A program made the position numbers and the translations under genes. DNA of 64,000 nucleotides, taken from assembly GCA_963702565.1 (NCBI GenBank), contig CAVPDE010000030.1, positions 62,001 through 126,000 of the forward strand. Direction: 5' to 3'. The DNA is from CAVPDE01 sp963702565 (GTDB taxonomy: Bacteria > Desulfobacterota > DSM-4660 > Desulfatiglandales > HGW-15). This document shows, in pieces, positions 42,068-51,300 of the stretch; the first letter of the stretch is position 1, and the number at the start of each line of letters is the position of its first letter. The notes below the pieces were generated by a model that saw only the letters and a program-made list of their open reading frames with translations, did no database searches and was not told where the DNA came from.

Positions 42068-45010
42068 TCAGATCTCCTGAACCACCTTCTTGAGATAGGA
42101 CACCGCAGGCTTGGTGTTCAGATACCCCAGCACCTGGTAAGCCCTTGCATCGTCCACCTTCTTTCTCACGCGGCTGTTCGGGTCCATGAGGCTGCCGAAA
42201 ACCAGGGCCCCTGTGGGGCAGGTTTGCACGCAGGCGGGCTGGATCTCGCCGTCGCGGATGTCCCTTTTCTCGTCCTTGGCCCTTCCGTGCGCTTCCTTGA
42301 TCCTCTGGACACAGAAGGAACACTTTTCCATCACGCCTTTGCTTCGCACCGTCACATCCGGATTGAGCTGAAGGTTGAGCGGCTTGGGCCATATCCAGTC
42401 AAACCAGTTGAACCGCCGCACCTTGTAGGGGCAGTTCTGGGAGCAGAAGCGTGTGCCGATGCAGCGGTTGTAGATCTGGTTGTTCAGCCCCTCCTTGGAG
42501 TGGTGCGGCGCATACACGGGGCAGACCGATTCGCAGGGCGCATTGTCACAGTGCTGGCAGAGCATGGGAAGAAAAGTCACCTTCTTCATCGTCTCCTCGT
42601 CGAGATACCGCTCGATGGAAAGCCAGGCCATCTCCCTGCCTTCCCGGATTCTGTCCGGGCCCACGATCCCGATGTTGTTTTCAGCATAGCACGCAGCAGC
42701 GCAGGCGTTGCAGCCGGTGCAGCGGTCAAGGTCCACGACCATGGCCCAGCGGTAGGTGTGATGGTCGTGGGGCGGATAGATATCCCGCTTCTTGTCGTAT
42801 CCTTCGGGGAGTGGGAGCACAAGGGGAAAATCCCACATGCCGAGTCCCTTTTTCTCCTTCTTTTCTTTTCCCAGTTCCGCAAGGTCAACCGAGACCGCTA
42901 TCTTCCTTCCATGCTGCACCCGGCTGCCGTCGGTGTGAGCCAAACCGATGGATCGGCCGGTGGCTCGGAGGGATGCGAGCTTTGTGGAGAACTGGGGCGA
43001 ACCGGTGAGAGGCTCTGTTTCCGGCGGGAGAAGCTTGGCCGGATTGCCCCCCATACCCTCGGCATACCGGCCGAAGAGCTCGTGACCCTGGCCAAGGCTC
43101 AGGACGAGAACTCCAGGCAGGGTGTCCTGCGTCTCGTACACAGGGGCTTCCAGGGTACCCCAGGAGGACTTGAGTTCAACCACGTCCCCCTGCTTGAGGC
43201 CCTGCTCTCGGAGAGTCTTGGGGTGGATCGAGACAGGCGACTGCCACGCCACTTTGGTCAGGGGGTCAGGCACTTCGCAGAGCCACGGCCGGTTGGCTCC
43301 CCTGCCGTCAAAGAAGCGGAGTGAAGGAGCTGCAACAAAGGTGAAATCGGCCGGTTTGGGAAACGAGAGTCTCCCAAAGGCGCTTCTCACCTCTTGGGCC
43401 GATATCCACTGAAGGGCAGGGGCCTTCGACGGGATGTTTCGGAAAAGGCCTCCTTCCTGGAGCATGTGCACCCAATCCATACGGTCCTTGAGCAACCCCG
43501 AGGCGGAAAGTCTCAAGGAGAGGTATTCCTGGAAGTTCTTAGCAGGGCCGCCGTGAGCGAGTCGCAGGAAAAGATCGCCCAGGCGCGGTGAGCCCGTGAG
43601 CCCTGCCATGGCCGGCTGCACAACGGAGACGATGCCCGTTGTGCCGCTGTATTCATCCCAGGTCTCCAGAGGCAGGCTCACGGGAAAGATCAGATTCGCG
43701 AGCTGAGCGGTTTCATCCATGAAATTGGCGAAGCTGACGGTGAACAGGGTGTCCTGCTTGAACACTTTTGCCACAGCATCGGATGAGGGAATCGAAAACA
43801 CAGGATTCACGTTGTTCAGCAGAAGCACACCCTCCGGGGAGTGGCCTAGCTTCTCGAAAAAAGCGATCGCCTCGGATCGTTTCGCGGCTTTCTCTACAGA
43901 ATGTCTGAGTGCAAAGTCCAGGAGCGTGAGACCAGGATCGAGAAGGGCATTGAGCAAGTTTGCGGCCATGTTCACGCGGAGGTTATTTGCTCCGGATGCG
44001 CCTGTCCCTGTTCCCAGAACAAGGGGCTTGGCCGCTTTAAGGAGTCGGGCGAGCAACCTCGCAAAAAGATCAGGATCCACACCGGAAAGCTCCACCACTT
44101 TTTCCTTGGTGAAGGGAGAACTGATATCCTGCAGAGCCTCTGTCAAATCAGAGGGGAGACTTGTCCTCTTTCCGGAGTGTAAGGCTTCCCTGATCAGTCC
44201 GAGGCCAATGACAATTTCTGTGTCGGGATTGCAGGACAGCCAAAGGTCGGCGTTGGCGCCTGTGAGAGACTGATAGGGACTGATGTGGGCAAAAAAGCCT
44301 TTCTGCCTGCCATGCACCGCGTGCGATTGCTTGAACTTCCGGCCATACTCGACAGGAGACAGCCAGGTCTCCAGAAAGTCGGCGCCGAAGGAGAGCAGAA
44401 AGTCGGCTTCCTCCATTTTGTAGGAGGCGAGGCCGTCCACGCCGAAGACCTTTTGGTTGGCCATTTTCAACGCTTCATAGGCAAAGGGTTCGAAGATATG
44501 GGGAGGCCGGGATTTCCAGTTCTTCAAAGCCTCATCGAAAAGGTTCGACAGGGTTTGACCCACGGCCTCCGTGATCAGGTGCACCCTGTTCTCAGCTTTT
44601 CGCACCGCCTCATCGATCTTCGACCTAAGAAGGGTTTCGGCTTCTTCAAACGAAAGAGCCTTCCATCCGTCCTTCTGTTTGAGCAGGGGCCTTCGGATTC
44701 TGTCAGGGTGATACACACCCTGGACAGCGGCCTGGCCCCGCATGCAGAGCTTCCCCAGGTTGACGGGGTGCAGAGGATTCCCCTCGACCTTGATTACCCG
44801 GCCTTCTTTGTTCTTGGCCAGGATCCCGCATCCCGCGGGGCACTCCCGGCAGGTGGAAGCATACCAGGTGGCCTTGCCGGTCACCATGTCCTCAGGGGCC
44901 TGAACATAGGAGAAGAGATTCTTCTCCGGCCTGGTGTCGCATCCGGGTGCGAAGGCGAGACTTCCGAGCCCCAGGATCTTGATGAAATGTCGTCGGCTCA
45001 GATCGACCAT
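42068..45010 (-). CDS. actB: alternative complex III iron-sulfur subunit ActB (molybdopterin-like plus FeS domains)
   Basis: The 980-residue protein begins with a Tat signal (SRRHFIKILGLG) followed by a lipobox-like FAPGC. The first two thirds resemble a molybdopterin oxidoreductase, including a CRECPAGC motif with a later CMRG, while the C-terminal third is a four-cluster ferredoxin domain (DLDRCTGCNACAAACYAEN, CQHCDNAPCESVCPV, CIGTRFCSQNCPYKVRRF, CSFCVQRI, CVQTCPTGAL). This fused B1-B2 form is the hallmark of ActB, in which the Mo-like domain is thought to be structural. Retention of the N-terminal C-x2-C-x3-C motif could add a further cluster. It passes electrons from the quinol site to ActA. 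Confidence 0.9.
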   Translation of the reverse strand: MVDLSRRHFIKILGLGSLAFAPGCDTRPEKNLFSYVQAPEDMVTGKATWYASTCRECPAGCGILAKNKEGRVIKVEGNPLHPVNLGKLCMRGQAAVQGVYHPDRIRRPLLKQKDGWKALSFEEAETLLRSKIDEAVRKAENRVHLITEAVGQTLSNLFDEALKNWKSRPPHIFEPFAYEALKMANQKVFGVDGLASYKMEEADFLLSFGADFLETWLSPVEYGRKFKQSHAVHGRQKGFFAHISPYQSLTGANADLWLSCNPDTEIVIGLGLIREALHSGKRTSLPSDLTEALQDISSPFTKEKVVELSGVDPDLFARLLARLLKAAKPLVLGTGTGASGANNLRVNMAANLLNALLDPGLTLLDFALRHSVEKAAKRSEAIAFFEKLGHSPEGVLLLNNVNPVFSIPSSDAVAKVFKQDTLFTVSFANFMDETAQLANLIFPVSLPLETWDEYSGTTGIVSVVQPAMAGLTGSPRLGDLFLRLAHGGPAKNFQEYLSLRLSASGLLKDRMDWVHMLQEGGLFRNIPSKAPALQWISAQEVRSAFGRLSFPKPADFTFVAAPSLRFFDGRGANRPWLCEVPDPLTKVAWQSPVSIHPKTLREQGLKQGDVVELKSSWGTLEAPVYETQDTLPGVLVLSLGQGHELFGRYAEGMGGNPAKLLPPETEPLTGSPQFSTKLASLRATGRSIGLAHTDGSRVQHGRKIAVSVDLAELGKEKKEKKGLGMWDFPLVLPLPEGYDKKRDIYPPHDHHTYRWAMVVDLDRCTGCNACAAACYAENNIGIVGPDRIREGREMAWLSIERYLDEETMKKVTFLPMLCQHCDNAPCESVCPVYAPHHSKEGLNNQIYNRCIGTRFCSQNCPYKVRRFNWFDWIWPKPLNLQLNPDVTVRSKGVMEKCSFCVQRIKEAHGRAKDEKRDIRDGEIQPACVQTCPTGALVFGSLMDPNSRVRKKVDDARAYQVLGYLNTKPAVSYLKKVVQEI

Positions 45011-45028
45011 GACGAGTACGCTCGCTGC

Positions 45029-45757
45029 CTAGTTTCTTTCTATAGGGAAGGTGAGCATGGCTCCGAACCATCCAAGGACCGTCACCATTCCTGCAAGGGA
45101 AAGGATAAGCGCTGTATAGACGACCGTGACGAACCCGAAACAAGTGAGAATGTCAGGGACGATAATTCGCCAGGCAAAGGCCGCGATTTGAACGGCAAAA
45201 AGCACAAAAGAAAGACGCATCTTGATGTTCACCGGCCTGTTGGGTTTTGCCATGTAATTCAGCCACCACGTGTAGAACCCCGTCAGCATGGCAATGGGCG
45301 TAAAGAGAAGCCCTGCTCCAAGGCAATGAAAGGCGGTTGTGTCGAACCCCTTGTACTCCGTGAGAAGATAGAGAACCGAAAACCCAGCTGTCGCCATCAT
45401 GAACACGATGGGGAAGTGAATGACCATGGGGTGGGGGTGGCGTCTGAGCATGGGGAAGCGTGAAAGAAGCCAGGACAGGGAAGCAGGGAGTTTCCTTTCA
45501 GAGGCTGTGCCCTGCTTGAGAACACCCTTGAGAACACCCACCTGAGGATATCGGTCGAGCACTTCCAGCTTGTGCGGGGCTGCCTGGATGTCGGTGGTGA
45601 GGTCCTTTCCTGCGTGATGGCGCTTCATGTGAAGCCCGCCTTTCCACAACTTGCTGGCCGTCACATCGATGACCTTGCCGCCGTGGGCGATATACACCGG
45701 CTTTCCGTCTTGGCCGTTGAACTGAGCAAGTTCCTCAGGGCTGAATTCTTTGATCAC
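45029..45757 (-). CDS. cytochrome b5-like domain fused to a DUF2231 membrane domain
   Basis: The 242-residue protein starts with a cytochrome b5-like heme-binding domain (IKEFSPEELAQFNGQDGKPVYIAHGGKVIDV, LHMKRHHAGKDLT, residues 1-75), then a linker and four membrane helices from about residue 105 (RHPHPMVIHFPIVF), the DUF2231 pattern with conserved histidines. Such proteins may take part in quinone or cytochrome electron transfer. As first gene of the ACIII-oxidase block it may be an extra electron entry point. Start is GTG with GGGAGGTGAT upstream. Confidence 0.75.
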   Translation of the reverse strand: MIKEFSPEELAQFNGQDGKPVYIAHGGKVIDVTASKLWKGGLHMKRHHAGKDLTTDIQAAPHKLEVLDRYPQVGVLKGVLKQGTASERKLPASLSWLLSRFPMLRRHPHPMVIHFPIVFMMATAGFSVLYLLTEYKGFDTTAFHCLGAGLLFTPIAMLTGFYTWWLNYMAKPNRPVNIKMRLSFVLFAVQIAAFAWRIIVPDILTCFGFVTVVYTALILSLAGMVTVLGWFGAMLTFPIERN

Positions 45758-45846
45758 CCATCACCTCCCTGTTCTAATGATCTACTGCAGCGAAGGATAC
45801 GAGAAAGTTGTCACTCTGCCAAACGATTTCATCTCCCCTGGCCAGG

Positions 45847-45895
45847 AAAAATCCCCCCTCGCCCCCCTTTGGTAAAGGGGGGTTGGGGGGATTTT
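45847..45895. repeat. C/G-rich palindromic repeat, likely terminator
   Basis: AAAATCCCCCC and GGGGGGATTTT enclose an inner pair CCCCCCTTT / AAAGGGGGG, giving a long hairpin with A and T tracts at both ends. This kind of palindrome is scattered in intergenic DNA of many bacteria. Here it separates the UbiA-like gene from the oxidase operon and could end transcription in either direction. Confidence 0.7.
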
Positions 45896-45936
45896 AGGCC
45901 AACTTGGCAACAGAAATGTCAGCGATCCAAGGTCGT

Positions 45937-46878
45937 TCACTGTAATATTTTAATAGTGACCAGGATAAGGCAAGCAAGTGGATAATAGCTCGCCTTCCTG
46001 AAAAGAGTCAATGCATCAGTGCGCTCCCTCGTTTTATAGAGCCGATACGCCGGAAGGATGAGCAGTCCAAGCCCGATGACCAGAAAACCGGTCATGTAGG
46101 GGATCTGGAAAGGGTGGACGGTCATCCTCAGGACCAGCAGGTTCAACCCCAGAGCAAGAGCCAGTGAGCCGACAATGATCCTGACCGCCTTTTCCGCACC
46201 GTAATGGACCAGAATCGTCTTGGCGTGAAGCTGCCTGTCTTGTTCGATCTCAGCCCAGTCATTCGGAATATTCTGTCCGCCTATTTCCCAGAAAAAAAAC
46301 CAGAGAAAGAGAAGGAGCAGAAAAGACAGGGAGGGCTCCGGGTCGACGGCAAGAACTGCGGCCAGGGGCCCGCAGCTCTTCACGGCTCCGCTGACAAGGC
46401 TCCGCAAAGGGCTGATCTTCCACATCAGACAATAAATGATCTCAAAGGCAAATCCCCCAAGGAAGATGAGAACGCACACAGGATTCAGGAGAAAAGCTCC
46501 GAGCAGGGCTACAAGCGCCCAGGCGACGAGCCAGAGCAGTCCTTGCTTCAGGGTGAGACAGCCTTGAGCTAAAGGATGTCTCAAGATCGCTGCGTCCAGG
46601 TAGTTCACGCAGTCCTGAAAACCGGTCAGCTGGAGTTTTTTCTTGTCGGTTCTGTAATCGACCACATCGTTGAGAGCGTAAACGGAAGTGTAACCCGCAA
46701 AGGCCGTGATCAGACCAAGGGCAATGGTCCAGGCAGAGGGAAAAGTGCCCAGCCAAAGGAGGGCTGCAAGGCCGGGTGTCGCCATGTCCAGCAGGCCGTG
46801 GGGCGTCCTGGAAAGAGCGAGAAAAAACTTAAACTTCGCGAGCCCCCTTTGTCTGTTGTCTGAAACCGAGTCATTCAA
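45937..46878 (-). CDS. UbiA-family prenyltransferase (MenA-like)
   Basis: The 313-residue protein has about eight membrane helices and the two aspartate-rich prenyl-diphosphate sites of the UbiA family, NDVVDYRTDKKK (near residue 75) and NDWAEIEQDRQLHAKT (near 205). It would attach a polyprenyl chain to an aromatic head group, plausibly the 1,4-dihydroxy-2-naphthoate step of menaquinone synthesis given the MenG-like gene two genes upstream; other UbiA substrates cannot be excluded. The only upstream start in frame is TTG at 46878; no ATG lies before the first helix. Confidence 0.78.
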   Translation of the reverse strand: MNDSVSDNRQRGLAKFKFFLALSRTPHGLLDMATPGLAALLWLGTFPSAWTIALGLITAFAGYTSVYALNDVVDYRTDKKKLQLTGFQDCVNYLDAAILRHPLAQGCLTLKQGLLWLVAWALVALLGAFLLNPVCVLIFLGGFAFEIIYCLMWKISPLRSLVSGAVKSCGPLAAVLAVDPEPSLSFLLLLFLWFFFWEIGGQNIPNDWAEIEQDRQLHAKTILVHYGAEKAVRIIVGSLALALGLNLLVLRMTVHPFQIPYMTGFLVIGLGLLILPAYRLYKTRERTDALTLFRKASYYPLACLILVTIKILQ

Positions 46879-46977
46879 GGGCGTTTACCTGATTGAAAAG
46901 GGTTGATCGGTAAACGGGGCCAGCTGTTTCGAGGCAAAAAGATATATTCACAAACTTAGTATCTGAAAACATCCGGG

Positions 46978-47577
46978 TCAAGCGCTATCCTTCTGCGCGA
47001 CCCCCAGAATTCCGAAGCGACGTTCCTTGAAACCGGGCAGAAGCCGAAGTCCCACTGCGGAGAGCGCTGCACGAAATTGCTCGCCGTGGAAACGGTTCTC
47101 AGTCGGATGAGCGACGAGACGGCGAAAGAGAAAATTGGCGTAGAGGGGAGGATAGATCTCTTCACAGTAGAAGAGCCCGCCCCTAACAAGAACCCTTGCG
47201 ATTTCCCGAAGCCCTTTTTCCCAATCCTCCAAATGATGGATGATGCCGAAATTAAAGACGGCATCCACGCAGGCGTCCGGGTAAGGGAGGTCTTGCGCGT
47301 CGGCAACGAAGAAGAAGGAAAGACCTCGTGTGATCCCATGGAATCTTTTCTTTGCGAGCTCGATCATCAAAGGATCGACATCCAAGCCATCTACCCGGCG
47401 GGGATGAAAGGTGTGCTGAACGAGTTCCACCCCTTTGCCTCTGCCGCAGCCGATCTCAAGACAAAAGGAGCCTGCAGGAAGAGGTCGCATCTTCACAAAA
47501 AAGGCGATCTCTCTTCTTTGGACCCAGGCGCGCACAGGGCTGTTGATCCAGATTCGTTCCGGCCAGTTGACTTTCAT
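46978..47577 (-). CDS. class I SAM-dependent methyltransferase
   Basis: The 199-residue protein has motif I in CLEIGCGRGKGVEL, then DGLDVDPLMIELAKKRF, DAQDLPYPDACVDAVFNFGIIHHLEDW and GGLFYCEEIYPP, a standard small-molecule methyltransferase. ATG 47577 was chosen; the frame continues to a TTG at 47622, which is inside the MenG-like coding frame. The 5' 122 bases overlap the 3' end of the upstream gene. The substrate is unknown, possibly another quinone or lipid intermediate given the neighbours. Confidence 0.75.
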   Translation of the reverse strand: MKVNWPERIWINSPVRAWVQRREIAFFVKMRPLPAGSFCLEIGCGRGKGVELVQHTFHPRRVDGLDVDPLMIELAKKRFHGITRGLSFFFVADAQDLPYPDACVDAVFNFGIIHHLEDWEKGLREIARVLVRGGLFYCEEIYPPLYANFLFRRLVAHPTENRFHGEQFRAALSAVGLRLLPGFKERRFGILGVAQKDSA

Positions 47578-48286
47578 TCGTTTGAGCGATCCCTTTCTTG
47601 ATTCCACTGTAGATTTTTGCAATCCCGAGCGAGAGTCTCTCTACCCCAAGGGCTGTGAAGCCGGCATCGGCAATCTCCTGGAGAAAATCCTTTTCCGATG
47701 GAAACCCGTGCACAGATCTGGCCAAATAAGAATAGGCATAGTCTGTTCGGGAGAGCCAGTTGCCTACGGGCGGCATGATGCGATCGAAGTAGAACCTGTA
47801 AAGCGTTCCGAGCACCGGCTGGTCAGGACAGTCAAATTCCATGATCCAGAGCCGGGCACCCTCTTTGAGCACACGCCGGATCTCCCCAAGAACCTCTTTT
47901 CGCTCCTGGATGTTTCGGATGCCGAAGGCCATGGTAGCCCCGTCGAAACATTCAGTTTTGAAAGGCAGTCTGCGGGCATCCCCAAGATTGAGACCGATGC
48001 GGCCAGCCAGACCCTTGGAGCGCACTTTTCTCTGCCCGATAGCGAGCATGCGGGGCGAAAAGTCCAGTCCTGAAACCCTCACCTCGGGATGGCGGGCGCA
48101 AATAACCATGGCCAGCTCAGCCGTACCAGTAGCCAGATCCAGGACCACACCTCCTCGCGGCACTTGAATAGACCTGGCAAGAGTGCTCCTCCAGCATATG
48201 TCCAGACCCAGAGACAAGAAACTGTTCTGGAAGTCATAGGAGAAAGCAATGGACTCAAACATTCGCTTTACTTTGGAATCATCCAC
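47456..48286 (-). CDS. MenG/UbiE-like demethylmenaquinone methyltransferase with run-on C-terminus
   Basis: The 276-residue product shows UbiE/MenG signatures: VKRMFESIAFSYDFQNSFLSLGLD, VVLDLATGTAELA, GLDFSPRMLAIG, GDARRLPFKTECFDGATMAFGIRNI and the late GIAKIYSGIKKG. UbiE proteins normally end close to that last motif. Here the frame continues about 45 residues as an out-of-frame reading of the next methyltransferase gene, so the normal stop seems lost. It would catalyse the last carbon methylation of menaquinone. Start is GTG with GGGAG seven bases upstream. Confidence 0.8.
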   Translation of the reverse strand: MDDSKVKRMFESIAFSYDFQNSFLSLGLDICWRSTLARSIQVPRGGVVLDLATGTAELAMVICARHPEVRVSGLDFSPRMLAIGQRKVRSKGLAGRIGLNLGDARRLPFKTECFDGATMAFGIRNIQERKEVLGEIRRVLKEGARLWIMEFDCPDQPVLGTLYRFYFDRIMPPVGNWLSRTDYAYSYLARSVHGFPSEKDFLQEIADAGFTALGVERLSLGIAKIYSGIKKGIAQTNESQLAGTNLDQQPCARLGPKKRDRLFCEDATSSCRLLLS

Positions 48287-48356
48287 CAGGTCTGCTCCCT
48301 GTAATGCATGATGATCGGTGAATCCGCACGTTTGAGCAATAGCATTTTGTCAGGAC

Positions 48357-51300
48357 TTAGACCAGCCGTTCGATCTCTTTTCGTGCATCCTCCAGCTTTT
48401 TCTTTGAAACAGGAAACCGGGTTTTCAATTCCTGGGCAAACAGGGAGACTTTGTACTCTTCAACCATCCAACGGAAGTTTTCAACAGCAGCTCTTTTCTC
48501 ACCGGAGGTAGCGGGGCCGAGACTTTCCCAAATCCTTTGCAAGGCAGCGGCGAATTCCTCTAGCTGCGTGGCTTTTGCCTTGTCCTTTTCCGGGTCATGA
48601 GCCCCTCGCTCGGCCCTAACCTCGAGCGCCTTGAGGTAACGGGGCAGATGGGTAAGGGCATCCATCGAATATTGGTCCGGGAAGTTTCTGGGAACCAGAA
48701 CATCGAGTTCTTTCCTGATCTGGCTGCAAAGAGCGAGCACGGTTCCGTTCGACGGGTTAGCTTTTTCAATGCTGTGAAGGGTGGACCGTGTCCTGTCATA
48801 GGCTTCCAGGATCCTCACCGCCACGGTTTTGAGTTCCTTTGCCTTCTCGAATAGGATCTGCTTGCAGAATTCGGCGTGAGACAAGAATTCCCGCTCCGTG
48901 CGGACGTTCTTTCTAAGCACATATCTCAGGAGCGATTGATAGAGAAGGTCTTCTATGGCTCCCGTTCCGCCGAAATACCTTGCTCCTGCATAGGCTTCGG
49001 AGGGAAGGGTGAGGGATTTGCGCAGATGCTTGAGATCCTTCGCCAGGTGGAGCGTCAAGAGAAGTTCCACTCCCTTTTCATGGGATGCAAGGGCTTGCTG
49101 TGGAGTGCGGAAAAGGCGAAGACTCGCAGAATCCTTGTCAGGAGCCAGAGCCGGGTAGGCGAGCAGGCGATCGGTCAAAGTTATGCTTTCAGGAAGGGGC
49201 TCTAAATCCCAGGTAGTGAGGCCCTGTCTCTCCCACTTTTCCTGTGCCCTTTTCCAGGCCGATGACGACTCAGCCCCATGCCTCTTTTCATCCGACTGGA
49301 TGAGACGATGAATGTCCCTGCTTGATTCCAGGGCTTTTCCTGATTGGTCGACAACAGAAACCCGCATTTTCAGGTGGTCCGGGAGTTCGACGCCCGCCCA
49401 GACAGATGCCGGTATGTCCACACCGAATTTCCTGTACACGAAACGGGAAAGAGCATTGATGAGAGAGGGTTCTGCTTTTTCCATCTCCTTCAAAACGACC
49501 TCCACGGTATGAGGCACGGGGACCAACTGTTTCCGGTACGTCTTGGGAAGCCCTCTGATCAGAGCGGTCACTTTCTCTTTCAGGAGGCCGGGCACGCCCC
49601 AGTCCAGGCAATCGAGAGGCACGGCCGAGACCTGCCCTGACGGGACTCTGAGGGTCACCCCATCCTCCTCCCTGCCAGGAGCAAAGGCGTAGGTGCATTC
49701 AAGACTCTTTCCGCCCGAAGCGACGCAGTCCGGATACTGAGCGAGCTCCTCCTCATCGGGGCTGGCAAGAAGCAGATCGGTTTGTTTCATCCTCAGAAAC
49801 GAGTCGCCTCTCTTTTCCCTGATATTCTTCTTGAGGGTTCGCAGGTCGAAGACGCCTGGCAGTCTGGAAGAATAGAAGTCCGCAATCACAGAATCCCCGG
49901 CCACGAGGTCCCGGCGTCTCAGCTTCTCCTCTATGGTTTTGAGGTCCTTAATGAGGTCCTGGTTGTGGATGAGGAAGGGCAGGGGTTCTGCAACATCTCC
50001 TTCGACCAGGGCCTCCTGCACGAAGATGCGGTGTGCCTCTTCCGGAGCGATCAGGCCGTAAGAAACCGGCCTGCGAGGGACAATGACGAGCCCGTAGAGG
50101 GAAACCTGCTCAAAGGCGCGGACTTCTCCGCGGTTCCTGTCCCAGTGCGGATCAAAGGCGGTTGACTTGCACAGGTCTCCGGCCAGGGGTTCGATCCACT
50201 CCGGTTCGATTTTCGCGACGGTCCGTGCGAAGAGCCGGGAGGTCTTCACCATTTCCGCAGCCACAACCCAAGGGGGCGGTTTCTTGAAAAGGGTGGAGCC
50301 GGGGAAGATCATCACTTCTCTTCCCCTTGCCGCCTGGTAGAGGTTTTTTTCTTTTTTCAGGGCGATGTTGGAAAGGAAGCCACTGAGCACGCACCGGTGG
50401 ATTCGTGCGTATTGCAACTCCTGCCCGGACTCTTGAAGTCGGATCTTCTGCTCTTTAAGAATGCCCGTAATCTGCTCATGGGTGTAAACCCATTCCCTCA
50501 TGCGGGGATAGGAGAGGAAGTTCTGTTTGCAAAACTTTCTCATTTTGTTTTGCGTCTTCAAGGTGTCCCACTCGCGATGGTAGCGGTTCCAGATGTTGAG
50601 GAGAGTGAGGAAATCCGAGTCAGGATCCTTGAAGGGAGCGTGAGCCTGGTCTGCTTGGGCGGCCTTTTCCACAGGTCTTTCCCTGGGGTCCTGGATGCTG
50701 AGAGCCGCGGCAATGACCGCCACCTCTCCCAACCCGCCTTCCCCGGTGGCCTCGATCATCATCCGGGAAATCCTGGGGTCCAGAGGCATCCGGGCCATGA
50801 GCTTGCCTTTGCTCGTAAGAGTAGGCTGCTCTCCCTCCCGGGTAACGGCGCCCAACTCCATCAGAAGGTCGAATCCGTCTTTGATGCTTCTGTCGCCCGG
50901 CGGATCCAGGAACGGAAACGCGGAGGGCTGTCCCAAGTTCAGGGAGAGCATCCGCAGGATGACTTCAGCGAGGTTTGACCGCTGGATCTCCGGGAGTGTG
51001 AAGAGAGGCCTAGAGGCATAGTCCTCCTCAGAGTAAAGCCTGATGCAGACGCCGTGCTGAATCCGGCCGCACCGGCCTTTTCGCTGGTCTGCGCTGCTCT
51101 GCGATATAGGGCTTATAGGGAGACTGGTCGTGCGGGTCCGCGGAAGGTACTGGGAGATCCTGGCCAATCCCGTGTCAATGACATACCGGATTCCAGGGAT
51201 AGTGAGAGAGGTCTCCGCCACATTGGTGGCCACGACGATTTTGGAACCGCTCACGGAATAAACCCGTCCCTGTTCGGAAGCTGGGAGCCTCGCGAAGAGG

